From Streptomyces djakartensis (lineage in GTDB: Bacteria; Actinomycetota; Actinomycetes; Streptomycetales; Streptomycetaceae): 64,000 nt of DNA. The translations under genes were made by a program, and so were the position numbers. The notes below the pieces were generated by a model. That model was given only the letters and a program-made list of their open reading frames with translations, ran no database searches and was not told where the DNA came from. How positions within the stretch are numbered: position 1 is the stretch's first letter; each line of letters starts with the position of its first letter. Below, one piece after another: positions 1 to 6,665 of the stretch. The stretch covers positions 62,001 through 126,000 of the forward strand of contig NZ_BMWE01000013.1 of NCBI RefSeq assembly GCF_014651075.1, given 5' to 3'.

Positions 1-243
1 TGCACCCGGGCACCGAGCAGCTACCTGAAGCAGCTGTACTTCGACTCCCTCGTCCACGACCCGCACGTACTCCGAGCCCTGATCAGCACCGCCGGCGCCG
101 ACCGGGTCCTGCTCGGTTCCGACTTCCCCTTCGACATGGGCACCGAGGACCCGCTGGGCGCGCTGCGCGCGGCCGGCCTGCCCGACCACGACTTCCACGC
201 CGTGCGGGGAGGCAACGCCGCCGCCCTGCTCAACCTCACCTGA
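1..243 (+). CDS. Amidohydrolase family protein, C-terminal 80 residues (cut by window edge)
   Basis: The frame is open from the first base and ends in TGA at 241-243. The visible tail contains 'YFDSLVHD' and 'VLLGSDFPF', which match the last metal-site strand of amidohydrolase-2 proteins such as aminocarboxymuconate-semialdehyde decarboxylase; the Asp of 'GSDFPF' is the usual metal or catalytic Asp. It ends 15 bases before the extradiol dioxygenase gene, so it is probably in the same operon and may decarboxylate or hydrolyse a ring-cleavage intermediate. The N-terminal metal-binding HxH is outside the window, so the exact reaction cannot be assigned. Confidence 0.8.
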   Translation, partial: CTRAPSSYLKQLYFDSLVHDPHVLRALISTAGADRVLLGSDFPFDMGTEDPLGALRAAGLPDHDFHAVRGGNAAALLNLT

Positions 244-258
244 GAAGGAACCCCCACG

Positions 259-1194
259 ATGAACCGCCTGCTCACTCATCTCCGGCACGTCGACCTCGCC
301 GTGCCCGACTACGACAAGCAGCTCGACTTCTACGCCGGTGTCTGGGGCCTGACCGAGGTCGCCGAAGACTCCGGGATCTCCTTCCTCGCCGCCGAGGGCA
401 GCCCCGAGCAGTACGTCGTACGACTGCGCAAGGCCGACGAGAAGCGCCTCGACCTCGTCTCGTACGGCGCCGGGAGCGCCGAGGACGTGGACACGCTCGC
501 CGAGCAACTTCTCGCCGGGGGCGTGCAGTTGCTCTCCCAGCCGGGCAAGATCGACACACCCGGCGGCGGTTACGGCTTCCGCTTCTTCGACGTCGACGGC
601 CGCACCATCGAGGTCTCCGCCGACGTCGAGGCCCGCCGGCATCGCAGGATCGAGGAGAAGGAGTCGATCCCGGTCCGCCTGTCGCACGTGGTGCTCAACT
701 CACCCGACCTGGACAAGACCCGTGCGTGGTACGAGACGCATCTCGGCTTCCGGCTCTCCGACACGCTCAGCTCGCCGCACATGGGCGAGGTCATGCACTT
801 CATGCGGATCAGCAACCAGCACCACTCGATGGCCCTCGCGAAGGGCCCGCACACCTCCCTGCACCATGTCTCCTTCGAGATGCGCGGCCTGGACGAGTAC
901 ATGCGCGGCTCCGGGCGGGTGATGCGGGCCGGGTTCAAGAAGATCTGGGGGCCGGGCCGGCACATGGCGGGCGACAACACGTTCACGTACTTCCTGGACC
1001 CGCACGGCAACACCGTCGAGTACACCACCGAGCTTGAGGAGCTGGACGAGGACACCTGGCACCCCCACGTCTACGACTTCTCCCAGCCCGAGGTCACCGA
1101 CCAGTGGGGCACGGCGAACCCGATGAACGAGCTGGTCGCCAAGGAGTCGTTCAACGACGTCGACCGCGGCTGCTTCGTCGCCCCGCCGGTCTGA
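259..1194 (+). CDS. Extradiol ring-cleavage dioxygenase, two VOC domains (catechol 2,3-dioxygenase-like)
   Basis: This 311-residue protein has two tandem vicinal-oxygen-chelate domains, residues about 6-125 and 138-270, as in type I extradiol dioxygenases. The C-terminal domain keeps the 2-His-1-carboxylate iron ligands: His143 in 'LSHVVL', His202 or His203 in 'LHHVSFE' and Glu254 in 'GNTVEYTTE'. The start follows an AGAAGGAA ribosome site. Family knowledge predicts Fe(II)- and O2-dependent meta cleavage of a catechol-type ring in the cytoplasm. The downstream FAH-family hydrolase, SDR and CoA-transferase suit processing of the ring-opened product. The substrate is not known; the intact iron triad makes an active enzyme likely. 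Confidence 0.85.
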   Translation: MNRLLTHLRHVDLAVPDYDKQLDFYAGVWGLTEVAEDSGISFLAAEGSPEQYVVRLRKADEKRLDLVSYGAGSAEDVDTLAEQLLAGGVQLLSQPGKIDTPGGGYGFRFFDVDGRTIEVSADVEARRHRRIEEKESIPVRLSHVVLNSPDLDKTRAWYETHLGFRLSDTLSSPHMGEVMHFMRISNQHHSMALAKGPHTSLHHVSFEMRGLDEYMRGSGRVMRAGFKKIWGPGRHMAGDNTFTYFLDPHGNTVEYTTELEELDEDTWHPHVYDFSQPEVTDQWGTANPMNELVAKESFNDVDRGCFVAPPV

Positions 1195-1303
1195 CCGGCG
1201 AGTCCCTCAGTCCCCGGGGTGCGGTGGCCCTGTCAACTGCCCTGACTCCCCACGCCGCACCCCGGTCTCCATGCTCGCCCCTCACGCCGACAGGAACCTC
1301 CGC

Positions 1304-2275
1304 ATGCGTTTCGCCGCGTACGAGTACCAGAACCGACGCCATGTGGCCGTCGTCGCCGAGGACGGGATGCTCCGCCCCCTGCCCGGTGTCCACTCCATAA
1401 CCGGACTACTCGCTGAGGAGGGCGGCCTGCCGCAACTGCTCGAAGCGGGCTCCGCGACGCTCGACGTGCCGACCGGTCCACATGTCTCCGAGGTACGGCT
1501 GCTGCCGCCCCTCCAGCCGCCCACCGTGCGGGACTTCGTCACCTTCGAGGAACACGTCGAGGGCGTACGGCGGTCCGTGGACGGCACCGCCGGCGTACCC
1601 GAGCGGTGGTACGCGGCCCCGACGTTCTACTTCACCAACCCCTACGCCGTGTACGGCCCGCACGACGACATCCCCATGCCCCCGGGATCGAGCGTGCTCG
1701 ACTTCGAGCTCGAAGTCGCTGCCGTGATCGGCAAGGAGGGCCGCGACCTCACCCCCGAGCAGGCCCGCGACCACATCATCGGCTACACGATCTTCAACGA
1801 CTGGTCCGCCCGCGACCTTCAGTCCGCCGAGATGAAGGTCGGCCTCGGCCCCTGCAAGGGCAAGGACACCGCCACCACGCTGGGCCCCTACCTGGTCACC
1901 GCCGACGAGCTGGAGGAGTACCGCGACGCGGACGGCTTCCTGCGCCTGGCGCTGACCGCCTCGTTGAACGGCGAGGTCGTCGGCAAGGACCTGCTGTCCA
2001 ACATGAGCTGGACCTTCGAGGAGATGGCCGCCTACGCCTCCCGCGGCACCTTCGTCCGCCCCGGCGATGTCCTCGGGTCCGGTACCTGCGGCAACGGCGG
2101 CTGCCTCGCCGAGCTGTGGGGCGTACGCGGCAGACAGGACCCGCCGCCGCTCAAGCCCGGCGACACGGTCACACTCACCGTCGAGGGCATCGGCTCCGTC
2201 TCCAACACCGTGGTGCCCGGCCCTGATCCCATACCGGTTCCGGTCGCCCGGCGCCGCCCCCGGGAGCGGCCGTGA
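1304..2275 (+). CDS. Fumarylacetoacetate hydrolase (FAH) family protein
   Basis: The FAH family contains C-C bond hydrolases, decarboxylases and isomerases acting on ring-cleavage products. The C-terminal two thirds carries the family core, including 'LDFELEVAAVIGKEGRDL', whose Glu residues bind the divalent metal, and 'GYTIFNDWSARDLQ'. I chose the ATG at 1304, eleven codons inside the longest frame, because 'MRFAAYEYQ' is the typical family N-terminus and AGGAAC precedes it. The product is 323 residues. The stop overlaps the next gene's GTG (GTGA), so the two are translationally coupled. Following a meta-cleavage dioxygenase, it probably hydrolyses or tautomerises the ring-opened acid. Confidence 0.85.
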   Translation: MRFAAYEYQNRRHVAVVAEDGMLRPLPGVHSITGLLAEEGGLPQLLEAGSATLDVPTGPHVSEVRLLPPLQPPTVRDFVTFEEHVEGVRRSVDGTAGVPERWYAAPTFYFTNPYAVYGPHDDIPMPPGSSVLDFELEVAAVIGKEGRDLTPEQARDHIIGYTIFNDWSARDLQSAEMKVGLGPCKGKDTATTLGPYLVTADELEEYRDADGFLRLALTASLNGEVVGKDLLSNMSWTFEEMAAYASRGTFVRPGDVLGSGTCGNGGCLAELWGVRGRQDPPPLKPGDTVTLTVEGIGSVSNTVVPGPDPIPVPVARRRPRERP

Positions 2276-3021
2276 CCGACCTGCACCCCAAGCGGCTCCT
2301 CGGCAAGGTCGTCGTGGTCACAGGCGCGGCCGGTGGCCAGGGTGCCGCCGAGGCCGAGGCACTGATCCGCGAGGGCGCCCGGGTGATCGCCACCGACGTG
2401 ACCGAGGCAGCCGGCTGCCGCCGCCTCGACGTCACCAGCGAGAAGGACTGGGCGGAACTCGCCGCCGACCTGCGCGAGGCGTACGGGCAGGTGCACGGCC
2501 TGGTCAACAACGCGGGCGTCACCTGGCGTGCCCGGATCGACGACGTACGCCCCGAGGACATGGCCCGTGTCCACGCGGTCAACGTCACCGGAACGCTCCT
2601 GGGCATCCAGCACCTGGTACCACTCATGCGACCGGGCGCGTCGATCGTCAACGTCGGTTCGTCGGCGGCGCTGACCGCCCACTACCCGGTCGCCTACACC
2701 GCCAGCAAGTGGGCGCTGCGCGGCCTGTCGAGAACCGCCGCCATGGAACTGGGGCCCCGCGGCATCCGCGTGAACATCATCCACCCCGGCTTCATCGAGA
2801 CCGACATGACCGCCTCCGCGGCGCCCGGGTTCCGCGAGGCGAACCTCCACGGGACACCGCTCGGCCGCACCGGAACCGTCGACGACATCACCCCTCTCGT
2901 CACCTTCCTCCTCTCCGACGAGGCGTCCTTCATCACGGGCGCAGAGATCCCCGTCGACGGTGGCCTCACCGCCCACGGCGGTGCGAAACCGATCTCGGAC
3001 GCCCTGCGCGAGAACGCCTGA
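2272..3021 (+). CDS. Short-chain dehydrogenase/reductase (SDR)
   Basis: This 249-residue classical SDR has the nucleotide-binding motif TGAAGGQG at residues 17-24, the structural 'NNAG' near residue 78, a serine pair at 130-131 and the catalytic Tyr142-x-x-x-Lys146 ('YTASK'). The C-terminal 'PVDGGLTAHGG' is typical. It starts at a GTG that overlaps the preceding stop by 4 bases. It should oxidise or reduce an alcohol or ketone with NAD(P). In this operon it probably acts on a hydroxy or oxo intermediate between ring cleavage and CoA activation. The substrate cannot be read from the sequence. Confidence 0.88.
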   Translation: MTDLHPKRLLGKVVVVTGAAGGQGAAEAEALIREGARVIATDVTEAAGCRRLDVTSEKDWAELAADLREAYGQVHGLVNNAGVTWRARIDDVRPEDMARVHAVNVTGTLLGIQHLVPLMRPGASIVNVGSSAALTAHYPVAYTASKWALRGLSRTAAMELGPRGIRVNIIHPGFIETDMTASAAPGFREANLHGTPLGRTGTVDDITPLVTFLLSDEASFITGAEIPVDGGLTAHGGAKPISDALRENA

Positions 3022-3051
3022 ACCCGCAGCGAAAGAAAGGCACTTCTTCTC

Positions 3052-3807
3052 ATGGACAAGGTCTGGGCGAGCGCCGACGAGGCGGTCGCGGACATTCCCG
3101 ACGGTGCGTCCCTGGCCGTCGGGGGCTTCGGCCTCAGTGGCATCCCCGACGTGCTCATCCAGGCCCTCCACGCCCAGGGCGCCACGGGTCTGGAGGTCGT
3201 GTCGAACAACTGCGGCGTGGACGGGCGTGGACTGGGCGTCCTGCTGGCCGACGGCCGGATCGCCCGCGTCACGGGCAGTTACGTGGGCGAGAACAAGGAG
3301 TTCGCCCGTCAGTACCTGTCGGGCGAACTGGAGGTGGAGCTGGTCCCGCAGGGCACGCTCGCCGAACGGCTGCGCGCCGGCGGCGCGGGCATACCCGCCT
3401 TCTACACCCCGGCCGGCGTGGGCACCCAGGTCGCCCGCGGCGGACTGCCCTGGCGCTACACGGCGGACGGCGCGGTCGCCCACGCCTCCCCGCCGAAGGA
3501 GACCCGCGACTTCGACGACCGCACCTACGTCCTGGAACACGGCATCACCACCGACTTCGCCCTCGTACGGGCCTGGCGCGGCGACCGCCACGGGAACCTC
3601 GTCTTCCGCAAGTCCTCCGCCAACTTCAACCCCCTCGCGGCTATGGCCGGCCGGATCACCGTCGCCGAGGTGGAGGAAGTCGTCGAGCCGGGTGAGCTGA
3701 GCCCGGACGAGATCCACCTGCCGGGCATCTTCGTCCAGCGCCTCGTGGTGCTCACCCCGGCCCAGGCCGCCGACAAGCAGATAGAGAAGAGGACCGTACG
3801 CGCATGA
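3052..3807 (+). CDS. 3-oxoacid CoA-transferase subunit A
   Basis: The 251-residue protein matches the alpha subunit of family I CoA-transferases (SCOT, AtoD, PcaI type), with the glycine-rich GGFGLSGIP at residues 24-32. An AAGAAAGG ribosome site lies before the ATG. The stop overlaps the subunit B start (ATGA), which favours 1:1 synthesis. The enzyme moves CoA from succinyl-CoA to a 3-oxo acid such as 3-oxoadipate or acetoacetate, a usual last step of aromatic degradation. The pairing with subunit B is certain from context; the acyl substrate is inferred. Confidence 0.92.
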   Translation: MDKVWASADEAVADIPDGASLAVGGFGLSGIPDVLIQALHAQGATGLEVVSNNCGVDGRGLGVLLADGRIARVTGSYVGENKEFARQYLSGELEVELVPQGTLAERLRAGGAGIPAFYTPAGVGTQVARGGLPWRYTADGAVAHASPPKETRDFDDRTYVLEHGITTDFALVRAWRGDRHGNLVFRKSSANFNPLAAMAGRITVAEVEEVVEPGELSPDEIHLPGIFVQRLVVLTPAQAADKQIEKRTVRA

Positions 3808-4463
3808 GCACCACCCTTGGTACGCAGCTGGGCTGGACCCGGGACCAGATGGCCGCCCGCGCCGCCGCCGAACTCACCGACGGCTCCTACGTCAACCTCG
3901 GCATCGGCCTGCCCACCCTCATCCCCGGCCACCTCCCGCCGGACGTCCACGTGGTCCTGCACTCCGAGAACGGCATCCTCGGCACCGGCCCCTACCCGTA
4001 CGAGCACGAGGTCGACCCCGACCTGATCAACGCGGGCAAGGAAACCGTAACCGTCCTGCCCGGCGCCTCCTTCTTCGACTCCGCCCTGTCCTTCGGCATG
4101 ATCCGCGGCGGCCACATCGACACCGCCGTCCTCGGCGCCATGCAGGTCTCCGCCGCCGGCGACCTCGCCAACTGGATGATCCCCGGCAAGATGGTCAAGG
4201 GCATGGGCGGCGCGATGGACCTCGTCCACGGCGCCCGCCGGGTTATCGTGCTCATGGAGCACACCGCCAAGGACGGCAGCCCCAAGATCGTGAAGGAGTG
4301 CACCCTCCCGCTCACCGGCGAACAGTGCGTCCACCGCATCATCACCGACCTCGCCGTCCTCGACGTCACACTCGAGGGCCTGACGCTCGTGGAATGCGGG
4401 CCGGGTGTAACCGTCGAGGACATTGCCGCCCGCACCGACGCGCCTCTGGTCCAGAAGCCATGA
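3804..4463 (+). CDS. 3-oxoacid CoA-transferase subunit B
   Basis: This 219-residue beta subunit carries the catalytic glutamate of family I CoA-transferases, Glu55 in 'HSENGILG', which forms the glutamyl-CoA thioester. Other family stretches include 'NLGIGLPTLIP' and 'RRVIVLMEHTAKDG'. It overlaps subunit A by 4 bases and is the last gene of the operon, followed within 10 bases by a strong stem-loop. With subunit A it forms a complete heteromeric transferase. Confidence 0.93.
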   Translation: MSTTLGTQLGWTRDQMAARAAAELTDGSYVNLGIGLPTLIPGHLPPDVHVVLHSENGILGTGPYPYEHEVDPDLINAGKETVTVLPGASFFDSALSFGMIRGGHIDTAVLGAMQVSAAGDLANWMIPGKMVKGMGGAMDLVHGARRVIVLMEHTAKDGSPKIVKECTLPLTGEQCVHRIITDLAVLDVTLEGLTLVECGPGVTVEDIAARTDAPLVQKP

Positions 4464-4469
4464 GCCGTC

Positions 4470-4527
4470 GATGCGGAAGGCCGGGCGGGCAGGGATCACG
4501 ATCCCTGCCCGCCCGGCCTTCCGCATC
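4470..4527. terminator. Bidirectional stem-loop terminator with perfect 27-bp arms
   Basis: Left arm 4470-4496 and right arm 4501-4527 are exact reverse complements, separated by a 4-base loop (CACG). It lies between convergent genes that stop at 4463 (+) and 4543 (-), so it can end transcription from both sides. It lacks a clear U-tract, as is common in Streptomyces. Confidence 0.9.
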
Positions 4528-4542
4528 CTGCTCACACCGCCC

Positions 4543-4956
4543 CTACGACAGCGGCATGACCTTGCGGTAGGCGAACACCGCGACCACCGCGACCACGACA
4601 TGCATCAGGAGCAGCGCCACGACGCCGGTCACGCCACCTTCACCGAAGAGCAGGAAGTCGGGAACGAAGGAGACCACGACGACAGTCGGCACCAGCCAAC
4701 GCATCAGCGCCTCGGGGGCCTTCGACAACTTGCGGACCAGGGCCCAGCCGAGGGCGCCCGCCACCATCCCGACCGCCGTCAAGAAGATGTACGAACCCGG
4801 CTCCAGCGGTTGGAAGTCGTCGGGCGCGCCGACGGCGAGGGCGAGAAGGGCGATCACCGCGTCCGCCAGGGACGCCGCCACGATCGCGGCGAGCACACCC
4901 CCTGCCACGACGAGCGGACCACGGCGGACGGGTACTGCTTCAGGGGTAACAGACAC
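4543..4956 (-). CDS. DUF6069 family small membrane protein
   Basis: The 137-residue protein has four hydrophobic segments (about residues 14-36, 56-76, 87-104 and 109-131) and short charged loops, matching the actinobacterial DUF6069 family of unknown function. The start is the ATG at 4956, preceded on the minus strand by a GGAGTTGC ribosome site. It is convergent with the CoA-transferase operon, and two AT-richer palindromes lie within 100 bases upstream. No enzymatic motif is visible; a small integral membrane role is all that can be said. Confidence 0.75.
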   Translation of the reverse strand: MSVTPEAVPVRRGPLVVAGGVLAAIVAASLADAVIALLALAVGAPDDFQPLEPGSYIFLTAVGMVAGALGWALVRKLSKAPEALMRWLVPTVVVVSFVPDFLLFGEGGVTGVVALLLMHVVVAVVAVFAYRKVMPLS

Positions 4957-4980
4957 GGCAACTCCTGGAGGGAACTACGA

Positions 4981-5047
4981 GAAGCGCTTCGGAAGTAACG
5001 TTTGAAGAATCAAACATAGGATCCCAGGACTTGCTTGAAGTTTCAAG
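4981..5047. promoter_or_regulatory. Cluster of three palindromes upstream of the DUF6069 gene and the MFS relic
   Basis: GAAGCGCTTC (4981-4990) is a perfect 10-bp palindrome. GTTTGA-AGAA-TCAAAC (5000-5015) and CTTGAA-GT-TTCAAG (5034-5047) have exact 6-bp arms. They are AT-richer than the surroundings and resemble MarR/TetR-type operators. They sit between the DUF6069 start (4956, minus strand) and the start of an MFS-transporter remnant (5065), so they may be the operator of a lost drug-efflux gene. No regulator gene is adjacent. Confidence 0.5.
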
Positions 5048-5064
5048 CCGTCGTGGTCCCGCCT

Positions 5065-5259
5065 ATGCGCATACTCGTGAAGCCGCCGGACCCGGCCGGG
5101 AAACTGATGGCCGGTAGCTGTCTGCCCGTGCTGGGCGCGGTACTGATCGCTCCTGTGCTGCCGAAAATGCAGGACCACTTCGCCTCGACCCCCGGCGCCA
5201 CGGCGCTCGTCCCCCTCGCGCACCACGCCCGCTGCCCCGTCATCACGGTCCCGGCGTGA
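5065..5259 (+). pseudogene. Chimeric relic: MFS transporter N-terminus joined to universal-stress-protein C-terminus
   Basis: This 64-codon frame begins like an MFS transporter, with 'LPVLGAVLIAPVLPKMQ' as the first membrane segment and inter-helix start. At about base 5220 it switches abruptly to 'HHARCPVITVPA', the standard C-terminal strand of universal stress proteins. The arrangement suggests an internal deletion that fused the first 50 or so codons of an efflux gene to the last 12 codons of a usp gene. It is far too short to work as either protein. Confidence 0.65.
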
Positions 5260-5394
5260 GGCGGCGAACGGCACGGGACCCGTCTCACGGACGGCCCTTT
5301 CCGCGCAGGCCGGCCCGTCACACGCCGAGAGAGCACCGCCGTTCATGAGCGGCGCACAGGCGAGCACGGACCCGCTGGCACAGGACGGAGGGAC

Positions 5395-5517
5395 GTGCCA
5401 CGTCAGGTGCGGGCCGTGGTGTTCGCCACCGGCGCGGCGACCGAGTGCGGGCGGATCTACCGGCTGGCCGCGGCCGCCCCGCGGCTGAAGAGGTCCCGCG
5501 GAGGCGGGGCTCAGCCA
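5395..5517 (+). pseudogene. Fragment of a cation-transporting P-type ATPase
   Basis: The frame from the GTG at 5395 reads 'VRAVVFATGAATECGRIYRL' followed by 'AAAAPR', which matches the actuator-domain end of P-type cation ATPases ('VVxTGxxTEFGRI'). Neither the preceding TGES loop nor the phosphorylation motif DKTGT is present, and the frame runs into the stop region of the adjacent minus-strand usp gene. It is a small relic of a lost transporter gene. Confidence 0.55.
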
Positions 5518-6374
5518 TGTGGAACGACGGCGACGGGGCAGCGCCCGTGATGAATGGCGCCCTGCGCGACGGGACCCAGGTGGGGGCCAGGACGGTGCTC
5601 GCGTCGGCCGACGACCAGCAGGGCGGCGCCTTCGGCGGCCCGTACGACGGCCTTGGCGGGGCTTTCGAGACGGATGCCCTCAGTCACGTCCACCTGCGGG
5701 TACTTCTCGCGCCAGGGGCGGAGCGCCTTGCCCAGCTCCTTCAGCGCGTCCCGCCTGATCTCCTCGGTGACGTTGTGGTCCACGCCCCAGGGCACGCGTG
5801 CGTGGAGTGGCACGCTTCGGCCGTGGACGGCCTGGAGGGGAACGCCTCTGGCGGCAGCCGTGTGGAAGGCGAAGTCGAGGAGGTCGTCGGACGAACCGTG
5901 CAGTTTCAGGGCCACGACCACGCGGCCCGCGGATGCCGGGGCTGCCTCTTCCCGGCCGGTCCGGGCGCGGACCAGTACCACCGGCCGCTCCGCCCGCGCC
6001 ACGACGGGCATGCTCACGTCGCCGAGGAAGTAACTCTCGACGGGCTCCAGCCCCCGCGAACCGAGCACGAGCATCTCGGACTCCGTCGCCGCTTGCAGCA
6101 AGGCGTTCTGGGCATCGTCGGCGACCAGGTTCCCGACGATGGACAGGCCCGGGTGACGCGCCTGAAGTTCCGCCTGGGCGGTGTGCACGAGACGCTTCGC
6201 CCAATAGTTCTGATCGACCTCGGAGGGGGCGTGGGCCGGTTCCGGTACCAGCAGTGGCCAGGCGTGCAGCAGGCGAAGAGTGAGCTTGCGCTTCTCGGCC
6301 TCGTCGGCGGCCCAGTGGGCAGCGGCAAGACTCTCCTGTGAGCCGTCCAGGCCCACGGTGGCGACTGGTTGCAT
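5511..6374 (-). CDS. Universal stress protein, two UspA domains
   Basis: The 287-residue tandem-Usp protein starts at the ATG at 6374 ('MQPVATVGLDGS'), preceded by GGAGG; the longer frame upstream is not coding-like. Domain 1 covers about residues 3-145 and domain 2 about 155-285. In domain 1 the ATP-loop reads G-2x-G-9x-G followed by Asp rather than the usual Ser/Thr; domain 2 keeps only a degenerate loop ('GRREHRPGPHLGPVA'). ATP binding is therefore doubtful and the protein may sense another ligand. It is the first of six Usp genes here. No clear GGGCC-type palindrome was found upstream. Confidence 0.88.
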   Translation of the reverse strand: MQPVATVGLDGSQESLAAAHWAADEAEKRKLTLRLLHAWPLLVPEPAHAPSEVDQNYWAKRLVHTAQAELQARHPGLSIVGNLVADDAQNALLQAATESEMLVLGSRGLEPVESYFLGDVSMPVVARAERPVVLVRARTGREEAAPASAGRVVVALKLHGSSDDLLDFAFHTAAARGVPLQAVHGRSVPLHARVPWGVDHNVTEEIRRDALKELGKALRPWREKYPQVDVTEGIRLESPAKAVVRAAEGAALLVVGRREHRPGPHLGPVAQGAIHHGRCPVAVVPHG

Positions 6375-6665
6375 GGCGGCGGCCTCCGTCTCGTACGAAG
6401 CTGGGAACGACGGGGATGACGGTGAACGAGTCCGATCGGGTGCGTGGTCCGGACGTCGCCGACATGCCGAGCAGCGCGGCCTCTCATTCGAGGAGTACAC
6501 CAACCGCCCCCATGGCGCATTTCGGGCCTGCGGACGAGGGACGCGATTCTCCCGGCGGTCGGCATCGACGGGTCCGAGCCGGGTCTGGAGGGGAGGAGCA
6601 CCGGCCGGGGCGGACCGGACTCCATGGGCTCTTCCCGGGTGGCAGCGGCCAGGGCGCCTCACGCC

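Noticed and set aside
2032..3717. Long minus-strand frame of 561 codons opposite the FAH, SDR and CoA-transferase genes
   Set aside because: It is a shadow frame: low-complexity, rich in Val/Gly/Ala/Asp/Arg, without family motifs, and the opposite strand has well-recognised genes.
6375..6665. Search for a DosR-like box upstream of the usp at 5511-6374
   Set aside because: Only a poor partial match (GGTGA-ACG-AGTCC near 6420) was seen, too weak to call.
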